The notes beneath the pieces are model-generated. The model was not told the origin of the DNA, did no database searches, and was given only the letters and a program-made list of their open reading frames with translations. A stretch of DNA of 64,000 bases from the NCBI RefSeq assembly GCF_020283565.1, contig NC_060060.1, positions 12,648,001 through 12,712,000 on the forward strand, written 5' to 3'. Positions 1 through 12,909 of this stretch are shown piece after piece. Each line of letters opens with the position of its first letter. Within the stretch, counting starts at the first letter, position 1. Source of the DNA: Trifolium pratense (lineage: Eukaryota; Streptophyta; Magnoliopsida; Fabales; Fabaceae). The position numbers were made by a program, and so were the translations under genes.

Positions 1-358
1 CAAGCGAAGCGCCGACGAAAAAATTTGATCTTACAAAAAAAGAAAAGATGAATCCGTAAGAAAAGATGAATAATATTTTCGAAAAGTGTTTTTTTAGTAA
101 AAGATAAGAATATGTGTAAGCTAAAATATAATTAGTAACAAGTAGTTACCTAAAATATAATTATTTGAAAATTAAAGTTGTCAAAATTATTTTTGGTAAA
201 AAATTATTTGTGTTTGACTTGGATACATATGACTGAATTTAATTGGTGTCATGTCAGCATAGGGCACTTACCCTCCATTTATGTGAGGGTTAATTAGAAA
301 AAACCATTGGATTAATGAGTTAAAATTGACCAACTTTAGTGAGTAATACTAATAAACT

Positions 359-360
<2 letters not shown>

Positions 361-430
<70 letters not shown>
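361..430. repeat. (AT)n microsatellite
   Basis: About 70 bp of uninterrupted AT dinucleotide repeat, read directly. It is likely length-polymorphic. Confidence 0.95.
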
Positions 431-433
<3 letters not shown>

Positions 434-600
434 TTTTGAGTGAAGATGTGATATTCAATTCATATATCTCTGAGTTCAATATATTGATGAGTTCAAGGTA
501 TTGATCAAATTCAGTAAAATTATTTCATGGTCCTTTCTACCAAAAAAAAAAAAAAATATTCTCTCATGGTTCAACTAAACGAAAATACATTTAATAACAT

Positions 601-647
601 GCTCCTTTATTATAATTTTTTTTTTGGTAGAAGCTCCTTTATTATAA
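601..647 (-). mobile_element. Micro-retroposon scar (poly-T plus GGTAGAA)
   Basis: GCTCCTTTATTATAA at 601-615 is repeated exactly at 633-647. Between the copies are only 17 bases: a T run followed by GGTAGAA. The 15-bp direct repeat plus homopolymer tail is the anatomy of an extremely 5'-truncated retroposon inserted with its poly(A) to the left (minus strand). Replication slippage is the alternative, but it would not supply the novel GGTAGAA. Confidence 0.7.
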
Positions 648-1807
648 ATTTATAATGGTCATTGTTGGAAATTAAAGAAATTCTAGTACATAATAAGAGG
701 GATTAAGAAAAATTAAGGTGTTTATAAATCGGGGAGAGTTCGTGACTCCATTGATTCGAATCCTTGAACCATGAGCCTCCACAGTACTAGAACATAAGTT
801 GTCCAACTGAATTCTTTTTATATGCATGAGTTAATAATCGAACCCCTGATTATCTGCTTAAGGGGTCTTAGACTCTTACGACTTTTGACATTTGTTTATA
901 CTATATGAATCCAACAAATTTGAACATTTATCCCAAGCTAGTCTAGATGAAGTATTTCTTTATGGTCGGTTCTGTGGCATCATGCGAAGAAGTTATGAAT
1001 ATTTTCCATTGATTAAAGGCTACAACAAGTCTCAATCAGAACTTGGTAAAGAAGTTCATTGACTACCATTTGGTTGATCATAATAAAACCAAGAAAAATT
1101 AAGGTATTCCAAAACAATGAGAATCACAACTTTTTGACAAATGAAAATTCATTTTGTAAGTGCAAAACTTTAAGAGGCATGTCTGTGTAACACAAGCAAC
1201 AATAGATTTAACTAGTCAATTCACAACGCGTTGTGATCAATTTGAGTTGGACCCTCCACTCAAAAACTCACATTGAAATTCACCATCATCTCTAGCAAGA
1301 CCCTTCAGTTAGCCTGTGACTATCATAGCTATTCTTTTTTCCATCAAAGATTCATCTGTGACTATTATAAAAAAAAAAAAAATTCATCTATGACAATTGA
1401 CATATCGAGTTTAAACGGTTAATTAATGAGATTAACATATCAAATGATGAATTACTCAGAAGAATCCGAATTTAAATTTTAGATGGAGTAATTATTAGTT
1501 AGATTTTACTTATTTTTAGTTGAATTTCAGATTATCAAAATTTTTTCCCGACAATTGAAGAATTTAGAGAATTCGTGTTCAAATTAAAAGACCCATCTAA
1601 GGCCACATTATATCTCATGCCTAGAGAGTTCGTGTTCAAATTAAATACTTATCTATCACTTTCATTTATTTCCTTTTTCTTTTTTGACATATTTTTTCTA
1701 GCTACTACCTAATTGTTGATGGGAACAAATCAAATGACATTTTATTTTTGGTTGTATAACATAATCTGTGTTTTCAAGTTGAATTTGGGTCGTTATCTCA
1801 CCGACAC

Positions 1808-1862
1808 GCTTTCAATATATATATATATATATATTTTTTTTTTGACAAAGCTTTCAATATAT
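1808..1862 (-). mobile_element. Micro-retroposon scar in an AT repeat
   Basis: GCTTTCAATATAT at 1808-1820 is repeated at 1850-1862. The interval has an AT tract, a T run and GACAAA. The T-run-GACA signature recurs at other scars in the window. The adjacent microsatellite makes the insert boundary uncertain. Confidence 0.5.
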
Positions 1863-2107
1863 TATTAGTATTATATTGTGATGTCAAAGTCTCTTGGTAG
1901 TTTTAAGTTAGTATTAGAACATTGATTTGCTTGGTGGAGGAATGAGAATGATTTTAGGTGTATAAATCAATGTGGGAAACTCACACTTCAAGGCAAAATT
2001 GTAGGAATTAAAGTGTTGAGTGGTTAGTCTAATAAAAAGGGCTTAAAAATGAACTATGTATTGATTTAGTTGGCGAGACAATATTGATTTAGTTGGCGGG
2101 ACATTAC

Positions 2108-2108
<1 letters not shown>

Positions 2109-2149
<41 letters not shown>
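2109..2149. repeat. (AT)n microsatellite, left flank of foldback element
   Basis: An AT repeat abuts the left end of the 2.06 kb foldback element. A second AT repeat abuts its right end, consistent with insertion into one (TA)n tract. Confidence 0.9.
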
Positions 2150-2152
<3 letters not shown>

Positions 2153-4207
2153 GGCTGCTAATTTAGACCCAGTTGGGTCTAAATTAGCAAGGTGCACCTT
2201 TTGAGTTGGACAAAAATACCCATTTTTTATTTTTTTGGAAGAATAGAGCAACAGGGGCATTTCTGTAATTTTACGCAACAGTACACGCACCCCCCACTTC
2301 TTTTTTCCCCCCCATGACACGTGGCAGCGCGTTATTTGACAAAACCAAAGCGCGTGCACCACACGCGCCGACAGGCGCGAGTGGCTGAAGCCCAATCGCG
2401 GAGAGAGAAAGCTTTTAAAAAGGAAAGGCCACGTGTCACATTTTAATTGGCTGCGTTAATTTTTTTTCATTTTATACTTTAAACTCGATTATTTCATCGT
2501 AAATTAATTTTTTATTTTTTAATTTTTATACCAAAATTCATAATTTTTTTTTCTCTACAAATAGAGACTTGGTTTGTTTGATTTGGACACCGAAAAAAAA
2601 AACGCAATTTTTCACTACTTTAAACTCGATTATTTCGTCGTAAATTAATTTTTTATTTTTTATTTTTTATACCAAAATTCATAATTTTTTTTTCTCTACA
2701 AATAGAGACTTGGTTCGTTTGATTTGGACACAGAAAAAAAAACTCAATTTTTCACTACCTTAATCTCATCAAATAACTAATAATCAACTTACTGAAACCA
2801 TTTTACCAGCAAAATGGTTTCAGTTTACAACTCTCTGAAACCATTCTACCAGATAAATGGTTTCAGAAGCAAACACAATTAATAAATTACTCACTGAAAC
2901 CATTCTACCAGTAAAATGGTTTCAGAATACAACTATGTGCAACCATTCTACAAGGTAAATGGTTTGAGAAGCAAATAACTAATAATCTACTTACTGAAAC
3001 CATTCTACCAGCAAAATGGTTTCAGATTACAACTCTCTGAAACCATTGTACCAGATAAATGGTTTCAGAAGCAAACACAATTAATAAATTACTCACTGAA
3101 ACCATTCTACCAGTAAAATGGTTTCAGAATACAACTATGTGCAACCATTCTACAAGCTAAATGGTTTCAGAAGCAAATAACTAATAATCAACTTACTGAA
3201 ACCATTCTACCAGCAAAATGGTTTCAGATTACAACTCTCTGAAACCATTGTACCAGATAAATGGTTTCAGAAGCAAACACAATTAATAAATTACTCACTG
3301 AAACCATTCTACCAGTAAAATGGTTTCAGAATACAACTATGTGCAACCATTCTACAAGCTAAATGGTTTCAGAAGCAAATAACTAATAATCAACTTACTG
3401 AAACCATTCTACCAGCAAAATGGTTTCAGATTACAACTCTCTGAAACCATTGTACCAGATAAATGGTTTCAGAAGCAAACATTAGTTTTTAATTATCGTT
3501 TTATCTCATTTAAGGTAGTGAAAAATTGCGTTTTTTTTTCGGTGTCCAAATCGAACGAACCAAATCTCTATTTGTAGGAAAAAACAAATTATGAATTTTG
3601 GTATAAAAAATAAAAAAAAAAAAATTAATTTACGACGAAATAATCGAGTTTAAAGTAGTGAAAAATTGCGTTTTTTTTTTCGGTGTCCAAATCAAACAAA
3701 CCAAGTCTCTATTTGTAGAGAAAAAAAAATTATGAATTTTGGTATAAAAATTAAAAAATAAAAAATTAATTTACGACGAAATAATCGAGTTTAAAGCATA
3801 AAATGGAAAAAATCACGCAGACCCATTCATATGCTGACACGTGGCTGCCTTTTTCAAAAGTAAAATTTTCTCTCTCCAGCTTATAATCTAGTGTGGCGCA
3901 GACAAGATGGTAGGATGATCTGGGCTGTCTGATCAATCAGACAGCCTTAATGAGATCACATATTGGCTGTCTGATGGAAATCAACGGTCTGTAACCATGG
4001 TCCTTCCTTACGCGCGCGACACTGGATCCACGTCTATTAATTTTTAAGAAGGTGGGGGCGCGTGTCAGTATTTTTTTTTTTATGTAAAATTACAGAAATG
4101 CCCCTGTTGCTCTATTCTTTCAAAAATTAAAAGAATGGGTATTTTGGTCCAACTCAAAAGGTGCACCTTGCTAACTTAGACCTAACTAGGGTCTAAGTTA
4201 GAAAACC

Positions 4208-4209
<2 letters not shown>
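2150..4209. mobile_element. Foldback-type DNA element with long inverted arms
   Basis: The two ends match in inverted orientation: both read inward as a GGGG-type end, TTAGACCC, then TTAGCAAGGTGCACC, then a shared stretch with AGAGCAACAGGGGCATTTCT. Each tip is itself a small palindrome (TTAGACCC...GGGTCTAA). Inside, two roughly 140-bp direct repeats on the left (about 2477-2758) are mirrored by two inverted copies on the right (about 3507-3800), so nearly the whole element can fold back. The core is a 202-bp tandem array. No transposase or other coding capacity is seen, so it is non-autonomous. The flanking (TA)n tracts hide any target duplication, so I do not assign a superfamily. Confidence 0.8.
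2770..3480. repeat. 202-bp tandem array of hairpin units
   Basis: About 3.5 copies of a 202-bp unit; unit starts at 2770, 2972, 3174 and 3376 can be read directly. Each full unit holds four short imperfect palindromes of the form GAAACCATT, about ten bases, AATGGTTTC, giving about 14 potential stem-loops. Unit differences are single substitutions, suggesting recent amplification or homogenisation. The array forms the loop of the surrounding foldback element. Confidence 0.9.

Positions 4210-4258
<49 letters not shown>
4210..4258. repeat. (TA)n microsatellite, right flank of foldback element
   Basis: TA dinucleotide repeat directly after the right terminus of the foldback element. Confidence 0.9.
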
Positions 4259-4261
<3 letters not shown>

Positions 4262-4585
4262 AGTCGGAGTTCGAACCCCAATCATACTTCATGTCTGAAG
4301 GTTTTAGTGAGGTATGATGTTCAAGTCTTTTAGTGGTCCTGATCGTTTAGCTCATTATTGCTCCCGGTGATATGCATTATTAAATCTGCATTATTAAAAC
4401 TTTAGGGAAGCATCGAAAGACTAATGGTCTAGGACCATCAAGAGAATATGATATCATATCTCCATCCAAAACCTTAAACATAGAACATATGAATGAATCA
4501 TGTCTACTATATGTCCTACATTTAATTCATTCATAATCGAAGTGAGAGTAATCGATCACAATTAAACCTCAAAAACCCGTCCCAG

Positions 4586-4634
4586 AATCTCCCAACACTT
4601 TTTTCTATTTTTGGAATAAAATCTCCCAACACTT
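4586..4634 (-). mobile_element. Micro-retroposon scar
   Basis: AATCTCCCAACACTT at 4586-4600 is repeated exactly at 4620-4634, flanking 19 bases that begin with a T-rich run. Same anatomy as the other scars. Confidence 0.6.
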
Positions 4635-5478
4635 AATTAGAAGAAATTAACCTCCATCAGATTGAGACATATGCTATACCTCCTCTCAAATCCTATAATC
4701 ATTTTAAACACTTAATTAGAAGAAACTTCCATTGGTACAGCACAATGACCCAGTTTGAGAAAATCATTGATACAATTTATATCTTTATAATCAATCCAAA
4801 CTTTTTAAAACGAGTAATAGAAATTGGGCACAGGCAAGTCCACTATTGGTGAACATGATAATCAATCATAACAAGATAGAATGAAAAATTACAAATTAAT
4901 TAGTGCTTATATTTTCACACCCACAAATCAAGAAAAAAGGTGCAAAATAATTCCATCAAGAGGGGGTCTAAAAATCAGTATTAATTAATCATGGTGTATT
5001 GAGTGAGATGCTGCAAGGGTATGGGATCTAGAACTAGAAAGTGAACATCCATTACATATTCTCATTGCTCTTTCAGTGAAAAATGTTAAAATTAACACCT
5101 ATTAGGTTGCAATCATGGTTTATGTCCCCCTTTAAAGAAGCTTGTGATTCACACCTAGCTACACAAACAAGGAGTAGTGAATTTGAAGACTTTGGCAAAC
5201 CCCATTTGATTCGTTTGTTTATTTAAATACATGTACCCCTTTTTGCATTTATGAGAATTACATATATTAAAATTTGTTTGACCTAATTCAAACTTAAAAA
5301 ATTGTTTTATTCTATTTATGAAGTCGTGTTCATAATTTTGAACGAGATTCTAATGCTATTTTATAACTTAAATTGAACCTAACTCGACTTTATATATAAA
5401 ATTGACTTATAAAATAAATTTTGTTTTAAATTATAAATTCATGTTCAAATTATTTCTCGATAGTAAAATTAAGTTGAA

Positions 5479-5622
5479 CAAGGTGATTTTTTTCACGAAC
5501 CACATTCATAAATTAAAATTGCATAAAATTAACAGGTACTGTATTTGTTTCAAGGTGATTTTTTTCACGAACCACATTCATAAATTAAAATTGCATAAAA
5601 TTAACAGGTACTGTATTTGTTT
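5479..5622. repeat. 72-bp tandem duplication, two copies
   Basis: The block starting CAAGGTGATTTTTTTCACG at 5479 repeats from 5551 with a 72-bp period and is essentially identical. It is a simple recent duplication; the small open frame across it is a by-product of a period divisible by three. Confidence 0.95.
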
Positions 5623-6369
5623 TAAGGGGTAAGAGTCCAATCAAAAAAGGGTATGAGATTCTTATAGGAGCCCACAAGGATTTCAGTTTAGTTGGTTACG
5701 CTAGCTAACCCCATTTTTCTCTCTCCCACATTTTCTTATGTGAATGATCTTATTGGATTAGATGCAAGACACTCCAGCTTATAAAAAAACAAAAATATTC
5801 TTACGTTCAACTTGTTTGTGTAAAGTAAGAGGTGTTTGAATGTAAAAATAAAATATCCGACCATTCTATATGAGAATAATATATACAGTCAAAAATCATA
5901 CACACAGTCCAGGTCATCAATCTGAGAACTAATTTTGTGGCCTCGACATTGGTACATAGTTGTCGGAATAACAGCTAAACAATCATACTAATTGACATTA
6001 AATATCAATAATTATGAATTCCAATATCGCTAGTTACATAAATTAGTGCTAAACGAATAACTTTTAACCGGCGTACAATTGGCCCAAACTCAATACCTAA
6101 GTAGGTCGAACTCACCGCCTAGATGGACTTAATTAGGCCAAATCCAAAATAATATGATATACTAGTATATAGAAATGGCTAGATAAAGACGGAGAATATT
6201 CATAGTTCGATTGAAAGGACGAAAATTGTTGGTGGTACATATCCACAAAGAGAGTTCAATGATGCAGTCCGTCCCATAATTGGTAGAGACCCACGACAGA
6301 CCACCACCGTGCTAGGCAGACTTAATTAACGAATAAAATTCAAAATATATGTATGTTGTGAGGGGTTGC

Positions 6370-6680
6370 AGGTTTCTCTCAAACTCTATAATCTCTCATG
6401 CTGCTCAATTTGGTGGTTCTTTTATGTTTCCAAAGGTTATCCGTCAGGGGTTGTAGGTGGTGTGGGGAGCGTGTTGCTGGGTTATTTGGAAGGAACAAAA
6501 TAATCATTTATTTAATAATATCAAATAATCAGTAGATCAATTTCTTGCTCAAATTAAAGTGATCGATGTCTTGGTGGTTGAAGACTAAAAATAACGGTCT
6601 TATCTTTGATATTCATGCTTGATGGCTATCACTTTTGCGGTGTTTAGGTGACTCGTGTGGTCGATTGGGTTTTATGAATT
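6370..6680 (+). pseudogene. LINE 3' end remnant (zf-RVT tail)
   Basis: Conceptual translation gives a W-V-I-W-K-E-Q-N-N-H-L-F-N-N type block near 6478-6525, then a decayed stretch with stops. The WxxWKERNNRxFxN block is typical of the C-terminal tail of plant L1-type LINE ORF2 proteins, after the zinc-binding reverse-transcriptase region. Reading frames are interrupted upstream and downstream, so this is a dead fragment. Confidence 0.55.
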
Positions 6681-7663
6681 GAATTTTTTTTTTTGGTAAG
6701 TGTTGACTCTCTTTTTGTGTAGGCACTTCTTTTGCTTGTATTTATTTTAATTTTCTTTTTTGGCTTCTTAAAAAAATTAATCAGGTAAGAGCAAATTGAT
6801 TTGACTAGAACTTTCTATAACTTGCAACTGATTAACTCATCAACACACATTGCCAAACATAATGATAGTTAAAGATGACGGATCTTCTTCAAGATCTGGC
6901 CTGCGGTGGAGACCACATTGAAGAAATACTTCACTAGCAAGTTCAATATCTTAGTCTAACTTGTCACTTTCTTTTTTTCTTTTTATTTCTGGCACAACAA
7001 TTTCTATTTGTCCTCTAGAAGGAAATATATACATTATATGAAATAAAAGATATTTAAGTAATTGAACTTAAATCTATAATAATTTTTTTTGAAAGATGAA
7101 TTATTTGAAAAAATTCAAGTTTGATTTTTTTTTTTTTTTATAAAAAAATTGTTAGGTTTTATCTAAATTAATTTCCAAGCAAATTCTGATTTCTTTCTTA
7201 CGGTAACCAAATTGTGATTATTAAATTCTTTTTCTAGAAATAAGAGGATTAACGCTAAATATAAAAAGAGTAATTATTACAAATTAATTAAATTCGAAGC
7301 TAGCAACATTCCCTCATCGATAATTTAATAGAGGGAAAGACATAAACAGGCAATGACAAAAAAAATGTTTATCTATTGTCAAAAAAAAAATGTTGATCTT
7401 TCACTATTGGCCCAAATGGTCCATTCGTGTTGCAATATTCTCAAAAGAGTACTCAGAATTATGATTATTATTCTTAATTTTTAAAGGTGCAAAAATTATG
7501 ATCAATGTATAACACTTTTGTACGTGTAAAAGAATCACCAGTGATTTCACGCCATTGCGGACAATTAATCAACCTCTTCTATTTGTAAATACTCTCTATC
7601 CGATCTTTTCTTTTTTATAAGAAATATTTTGAATTTTGTTTTTGGTTATTTTTATAAAAAAAC

Positions 7664-7858
7664 ACTTTTTAAATCAAATATTTTTTTTTTGAATGGCAAA
7701 ATATATATAATATATAGAAATAAAGAGCATAAACGAGATACAAACAAGTCCACAAAGAGGGGTGGAAGGTACAAGTTCAAGAAGTACAAAAAATCGCAGA
7801 CAAAATATATGCAAGGGTATAAAAAACTCCAACATAGAAAAACTTTTTAAATCAAATA
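7664..7858 (-). mobile_element. Short retroposon with 17-bp target duplication
   Basis: ACTTTTTAAATCAAATA at 7664-7680 is repeated exactly at 7842-7858. The 161-bp insert starts with a T run (7681-7690), i.e. a poly(A) tail of a minus-strand insertion, followed by GAATGGCAAAATAT. No coding content. It looks like a SINE or a strongly 5'-truncated LINE. Confidence 0.8.
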
Positions 7859-8586
7859 CTAATGTACATTTATTAGAGAGACTTACTCCTCTCATGCTAG
7901 TCCATGGTTAGCTTTGGAAGAAAACAATTTTTTTTAAATTATTAATGAGAAAAATTAGATTTTTTATTTGTGTGATTTTTTTTAAAGTGTTCCTAATAGA
8001 AAAAATCACACAAATAAGAAATTTCTTATTTTTAAGTGGTCCTTTAAAGAGAGTACTTGTTACTGACCAAATGATCTATATATAATGTATGATTACTTAA
8101 AATAATAACTACAATATTAAAACAAGTACTATATGTTGTTTAACAATTTAAATTGGTCAACGGTCAACAAATATTGATAAAGTATCGCCATTATTAACCA
8201 GCAAGAATGTTTGTTAGAATGTGTGTTTGAAAGGAATAATATGTTTTGTTAATGTAATTTGATTTGAAGAGTGATATATTGCTAAATCTTGAAAAGAATT
8301 TTTATTTATTTTGTTGGAGCTTGACAAGAGAAAGTGGGGTTATGGGGTAATCAAATGCATGCCCTTAGTAGGAATGTTTTAGAGTTATTTTTTGTCTTTT
8401 GTTTGTTTATCTTCTACGTAAAGTTGAATCACAAATTCACCAACTCGTGACTTACACGTTGGTTGATCCCTCCCACTGTTATTGCTCAACTTACGTTTTC
8501 TTCTTTTTCCATAGTTCCTTCCCCAAAATACTTGTCGTCAAATCATTCGGAAGACCGTAATGGTACGTACTTTAAATTAATGAATT

Positions 8587-8875
8587 AGGAATGTAAATGA
8601 TATCCATGAGGGCAGATATATAAATATCCGCTCGATTGAATAAATATGATATATCCGTTCCATATTCATGCAAGTATTCACTAAAAAGGTAATCTATAGA
8701 TTTTGAAGTATCCACAAATATTTATAGATACCGTTCAATTAGCCTCAGTATCCATTAACTAGCAGGTAGTTAAAATATCCATTTATTTTATTCGCGGATA
8801 TCCATTAAACAGTCCGCTCCGTGCCCGTGAAGGATTTTATCCGCAGATATCCGCGGATACGGATATTTTGTCATA
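8587..8875. mobile_element. Degenerate hAT-type MITE copy, reverse orientation
   Basis: The segment contains repeated ATATCC / GGATAT motifs and ends in CGGATATTTTGTCAT, whose reverse complement resembles the start of the better-preserved element at 9,317. Both ends are eroded and no clear target duplication remains. Confidence 0.5.
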
Positions 8876-9308
8876 TGTAGATACTACTACACTGTATTTT
8901 TTTCGGAATATGCTTGTCCATTCGTAAACTGGACTAGGTCACCCAAACTGTTGACAATACGGTGCACACACTTTAAAATACATGTGATTATTGTCATTAC
9001 TAGTACAACTGGACTGCCGAATCGCATCATACAAGCGCTATCATCCTACAGATGTTCTCTGGACGGATGTCTATGTGAAGGTTTAAGATGTTAATTCTCC
9101 ATCTATATAAGTCTACCTTATGATCTAGGGTAGGTATATGTCGCGTCTATATCTAATATTGCTCTCATTCGGTGCACACTGACTTAACTGTCAGAAGTGT
9201 GCAAGTACCACCCCTTTCAATGAGGTTCACTATTCAACAATCTAGATTAACGACTCGAAACAACTTTACCATCCGAAACTCATATATAAGAAGATGATCA
9301 ATATTAAT

Positions 9309-9941
9309 ATTAAAATTAGGGATGGCAAAAATATCCGCCATGGATATGGGGCGGATAACTTAATGGATATCCACGGATGAAATAAATGGATATTTTAATT
9401 TCCTGATACTTAATGGATATGAATACAGATTTAATGGTATTCACGCCCGCAGATATCCGTACCCGCTAATAAATAATAAAATTACTTAAAAATCATTAGT
9501 TATTAAATATAAAAGAGACTGTTATATTTCGCATAAATTTGTGATGAATTTTATTTTAGTTAGAAATGTATGTATATTATTCTTTTAAAGATAAATATAT
9601 GGATATTATATTAAGTTTTGGTAAAAAAAAAAGAAAAATAAATGTGGTGACATTGTTGTTAAATTGAAAGTGAAATGTATGAATATTATTATGTGTTAAT
9701 ATATTTTTTTACTTCTTTTAAGAAATTTTAGGTAATTAGAAAAAATATTTTTTTTTTAAAAAATTATCATCCATGGGATATCTGTTAATATCCGCGAATA
9801 CCTAAAAATATGCGAATTACCCACTTAGTGGATACCCGAACAGATATGGAGCGGATACGAATATCATATTTATCTAATCGAGTGGACACGGATATCATAC
9901 TATCGGCGCCTATGAATACCCATCGACATCCCTATTAAAAT
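9309..9941. mobile_element. hAT-type MITE with 8-bp target duplication
   Basis: The insert (about 9317-9933) begins TAGGGATGGCAAAAATA and ends with CGACATCCCT, an imperfect inverted match. ATTAAAAT occurs at 9309-9316 and 9934-9941, an 8-bp duplication as expected for the hAT superfamily; one base is shared with the terminus, so the boundary is ambiguous by one. The interior is non-coding and rich in GGATAT / ATATCC motifs. A related element with the same terminus lies at 62,196-62,808. Confidence 0.75.
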
Positions 9942-10018
9942 GGATAGTACTAGATTGGCTTGGAAAAAGAAGACCACAAATTAAACAAAGGGGGTTTCAT
10001 AAAGTAATGCGAATATAT

Positions 10019-10060
10019 AATCCGATATTATTCTTAAAAAAAAAAAAATCCGATATTATT
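10019..10060 (+). mobile_element. Micro-retroposon scar (CTT plus poly-A)
   Basis: AATCCGATATTATT at 10019-10032 is repeated at 10047-10060; between them are 14 bases, CTT plus an A run. Same anatomy as the other scars, opposite orientation. Confidence 0.6.
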
Positions 10061-11179
10061 ATCTTACCACTATAATTAACAAAAAGTTATAGTTATAAAT
10101 AACCTAGTTTAAAACATCCAATTACAAAAAAATATGTTATCCTAACAAGGGAGACAGCTTAACTTTCTGGAAGACTTTAGTTTTTTCAAATTTGCAAAGC
10201 ATAAAAAATTCTATTCCTCACGTGAAAAATTAAATATTTATATCAAACATATGACACAAAGTTAAAATCTTCGTAGTGAAGTTATGAAACCGCACCAGAT
10301 AAAGAATTCTAAATATCCACCGCAAAAAGCTTCTTAATTTATAAGGTCTCTATGAATGAATTAAAGAAAAAATCTTATGACCACATGACAAATTATTTTT
10401 ATTTACATTTTTAATTATAATTTTGTCTTCAATTACAATGTAGATTATTGTTAACCGCACACCACACTCAACATCTAATAGTAGTTTTGGGAGGGGATCT
10501 CACATGTGACATTTTTGTCATGTGGAATCTCATCCCACTCATTTTTTTTCTTCATTATTAAAATGGTAATAGAGGGTTGAGATGGAAACGTGAAAGAATC
10601 AGGTGAAATCTCCACCGGAGACAATCCATTTTCATTAGTTTTTCTTATAAGGACCATCTAATAGTAGTTGATCTCACTATCTGCAATACAATGCTAGCCA
10701 TTCAAGTTGTTAGTTCATGGAGAATTTACGTAATCATTATACTCGAGTTCTAGTTGAACTATAATTTTTGAAACAAAAATGATTATTTTTTGGTCATGGT
10801 ATATTTTTTGAGGATACGGGATCATTGCATTTCTTTAACAATCATAGTTCATAGGTACAAGGAAATAAGGGATATACATGAGAATTTAGTCTCTCTTTAG
10901 TAAAAAGTAGTGAAAGTTTGATAAAAATTAATTGAAAATAGATGAAACTCATAATATATTACGGATTAAATTTCAAATGTTTGATAAAATTAATAGTTGA
11001 ACAAGCCGATAAATATTAAATTAATTACATACAAAATATTTTTAATTAATATTTTTTAATTAAGATAATAAAGTTGACAAGAAAAAAAGATATGTTACAA
11101 ACACAAACGTTATTTGAAAAAATGATTTAAGTAATGACATAAAATTATGAGCAAGAGCAAACAAGTCTATTTTGATCAT

Positions 11180-11737
11180 ATGAGCATATAAGTTTTTTTT
11201 TTTTTACTAAAACAAAATATTCATTTCATTCAAATCGATAAATACATGAGATACAAGCACAAATTCAATGTCACTAAAAACATAAAGGATGAATCTGCAA
11301 ACAAACTCGCAGCATCCAAATTAATAGCATAAAACGACATACTCATGTCTACAAATGATTTGACTAAATAAAAGTAACCGAAATACCCACGTCTTCGGAT
11401 TTTCATCGTTGATGACCTTGTCATTGATTGAATTAATAGTTGATGAAAGTTGATCTGTCAATCTGAACCAAACGAACGTTGTAAAAAACAGGAAAGCAAA
11501 CGAGCACCGCACGAAGACGGAAAATCAAATAAACACCTCACGAGGACGGGACACACTTAGGCGAAGAAAACACAAAATAAAACAAGAAAACATCTATGTG
11601 AAAATCACTTATTTAGAATAAAACAACGGAAAAAAGATGCACAGTGGTGATTTCGGGTCAAAGAACGACCCAAAACCACCCTGTTTTTGAAACAATAAGA
11701 AGAAAACTCTCTAGGAAAAATTATGAGCATATAAGTT
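11180..11737 (-). mobile_element. 528-bp retroposon with 15-bp target duplication
   Basis: ATGAGCATATAAGTT at 11180-11194 is repeated exactly at 11723-11737. The insert starts with a T run at the left edge, the poly(A) tail of a minus-strand copy, preceded in its own sense by ATTTTGTTTTAGT. Small minus-strand open frames exist inside, but none matches a family I recognise. Best read as a 5'-truncated LINE or LINE-mobilised transcript. Confidence 0.8.
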
Positions 11738-12909
11738 ATATGTTCAAAAATTGACATCTTCAATAAAAACCTAATAAGACACTTCAAATAGAACCTAATG
11801 CCTATTATGATATTTTTTAGATCACAAAATTAACAATTGCAATATATGTTATGATTTTGTTTCTTTTCTTTTTCAACTTAGTCTTGTAGAAGAAATTGAT
11901 ATCATATGTCTCAAGAAAATTTATGCCTATAACAGAGAAGGGCCCTGCCTCTGCCATAACAGAGTATCAGTTTTGAGTGTTTTTCCCTATTGAGCCAACT
12001 TTGTATGTTATTATTATTCGGTAAAGATTTGAAACTCACCACCCAAAGAGGAATGTGCTACTGCAAAAATAAATGTGCATGTTTTTTAGACTTTGTTTGA
12101 GAATTAGAAAGAAAAGAGAGAATGAGTAAAGTGGAAGGGATGATGGCACTTCAACTTGTATGGATATTTATTTTTGAATTATTTTATATATATATATATA
12201 TATGAGAGTACTCAGTAAATGTATCATATAGTGTATAGTTTTGGAGGGTTATATAGAGTGCTTTTTTTTCAAAAAATTTAAATCATCTTTCAATTTTTAA
12301 AATAATTCAAAACAAAAGAATATCAATCATGATCATTTATCTCTACATTAATTCTCCTTTTTTTTTTTTAAACAAGTTGAGAAATTCTAAATTCCTTTCT
12401 ATTTCTAAAAGGTGCAATGGCACCCTTCACAAAAGCAAAACAATTTTTTAAAATATAGAGTGAAAATTCATTTCGGTCCCTTACAAAAAACCTGAAATTA
12501 AAATTAATTTTTAAGAAAAAATTACCATATTTTTAAAGTAAACTAAGTCACACCAATCTTTCTGTCAATCTTGCAAAGATAAATAAATGACGTGTCGACT
12601 CCTGTAAAAAGAAAATGATCGAAAACCCCTTAGAAATCGCCCAAATAAAAAAAAATGCACGTGGAATCAGAAATAAGACTCATACCTAAATGTAAGAATA
12701 TATATCCTTATATGTTAACGAACTTTATAGTCACTGTACACTACATGCAACAGATATAAACCCTTATATGTTCACAGATCGTTGGATTCATCTGAATGAC
12801 CCTCATCATCACAAATGCTAATTGTTGTCAACTGTCACATACGGTTATAATTATCTACCCCTATATATAAGGCAAGCTTTAGCGCCAATCACTACTACAA
12901 AAAAGCCCA

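Larger units (their letters stand above)
1..2108. other. Intergenic, AT-rich, no gene seen
   Basis: No coding region is supported here on either strand. The stretch holds (AT)n tracts, poly-A/T runs and the small retroposon scars listed separately. A further imperfect scar lies near 1350-1398, where two similar copies of a TTCATCT-type segment flank an A run. Confidence 0.6.
4635..7663. other. Intergenic, repeats only
   Basis: Nothing here supports a host gene. It contains a 72-bp tandem duplication, a LINE 3' remnant and AT-rich unique sequence. Confidence 0.5.
7859..12889. other. Intergenic, repeat-rich
   Basis: No host gene is recognised. The stretch contains the hAT-type MITEs at about 8.6 and 9.3-9.9 kb, two retroposon insertions and an AT repeat near 12,181-12,203. 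Confidence 0.5.

Noticed and set aside
2066..2395. 109-codon minus-strand open frame
   Set aside because: It spans the AT repeat and the terminal inverted repeat of the foldback element; the N-terminal half is low complexity and no family is evident.
2770..3480. CRISPR-like regular repeats
   Set aside because: The repeats are internally palindromic parts of a 202-bp tandem unit with no unique spacers, inside a plant foldback element.
5402..5632. 76-codon frame with a duplicated 24-residue block
   Set aside because: Explained by the 72-bp tandem duplication; no other coding evidence.
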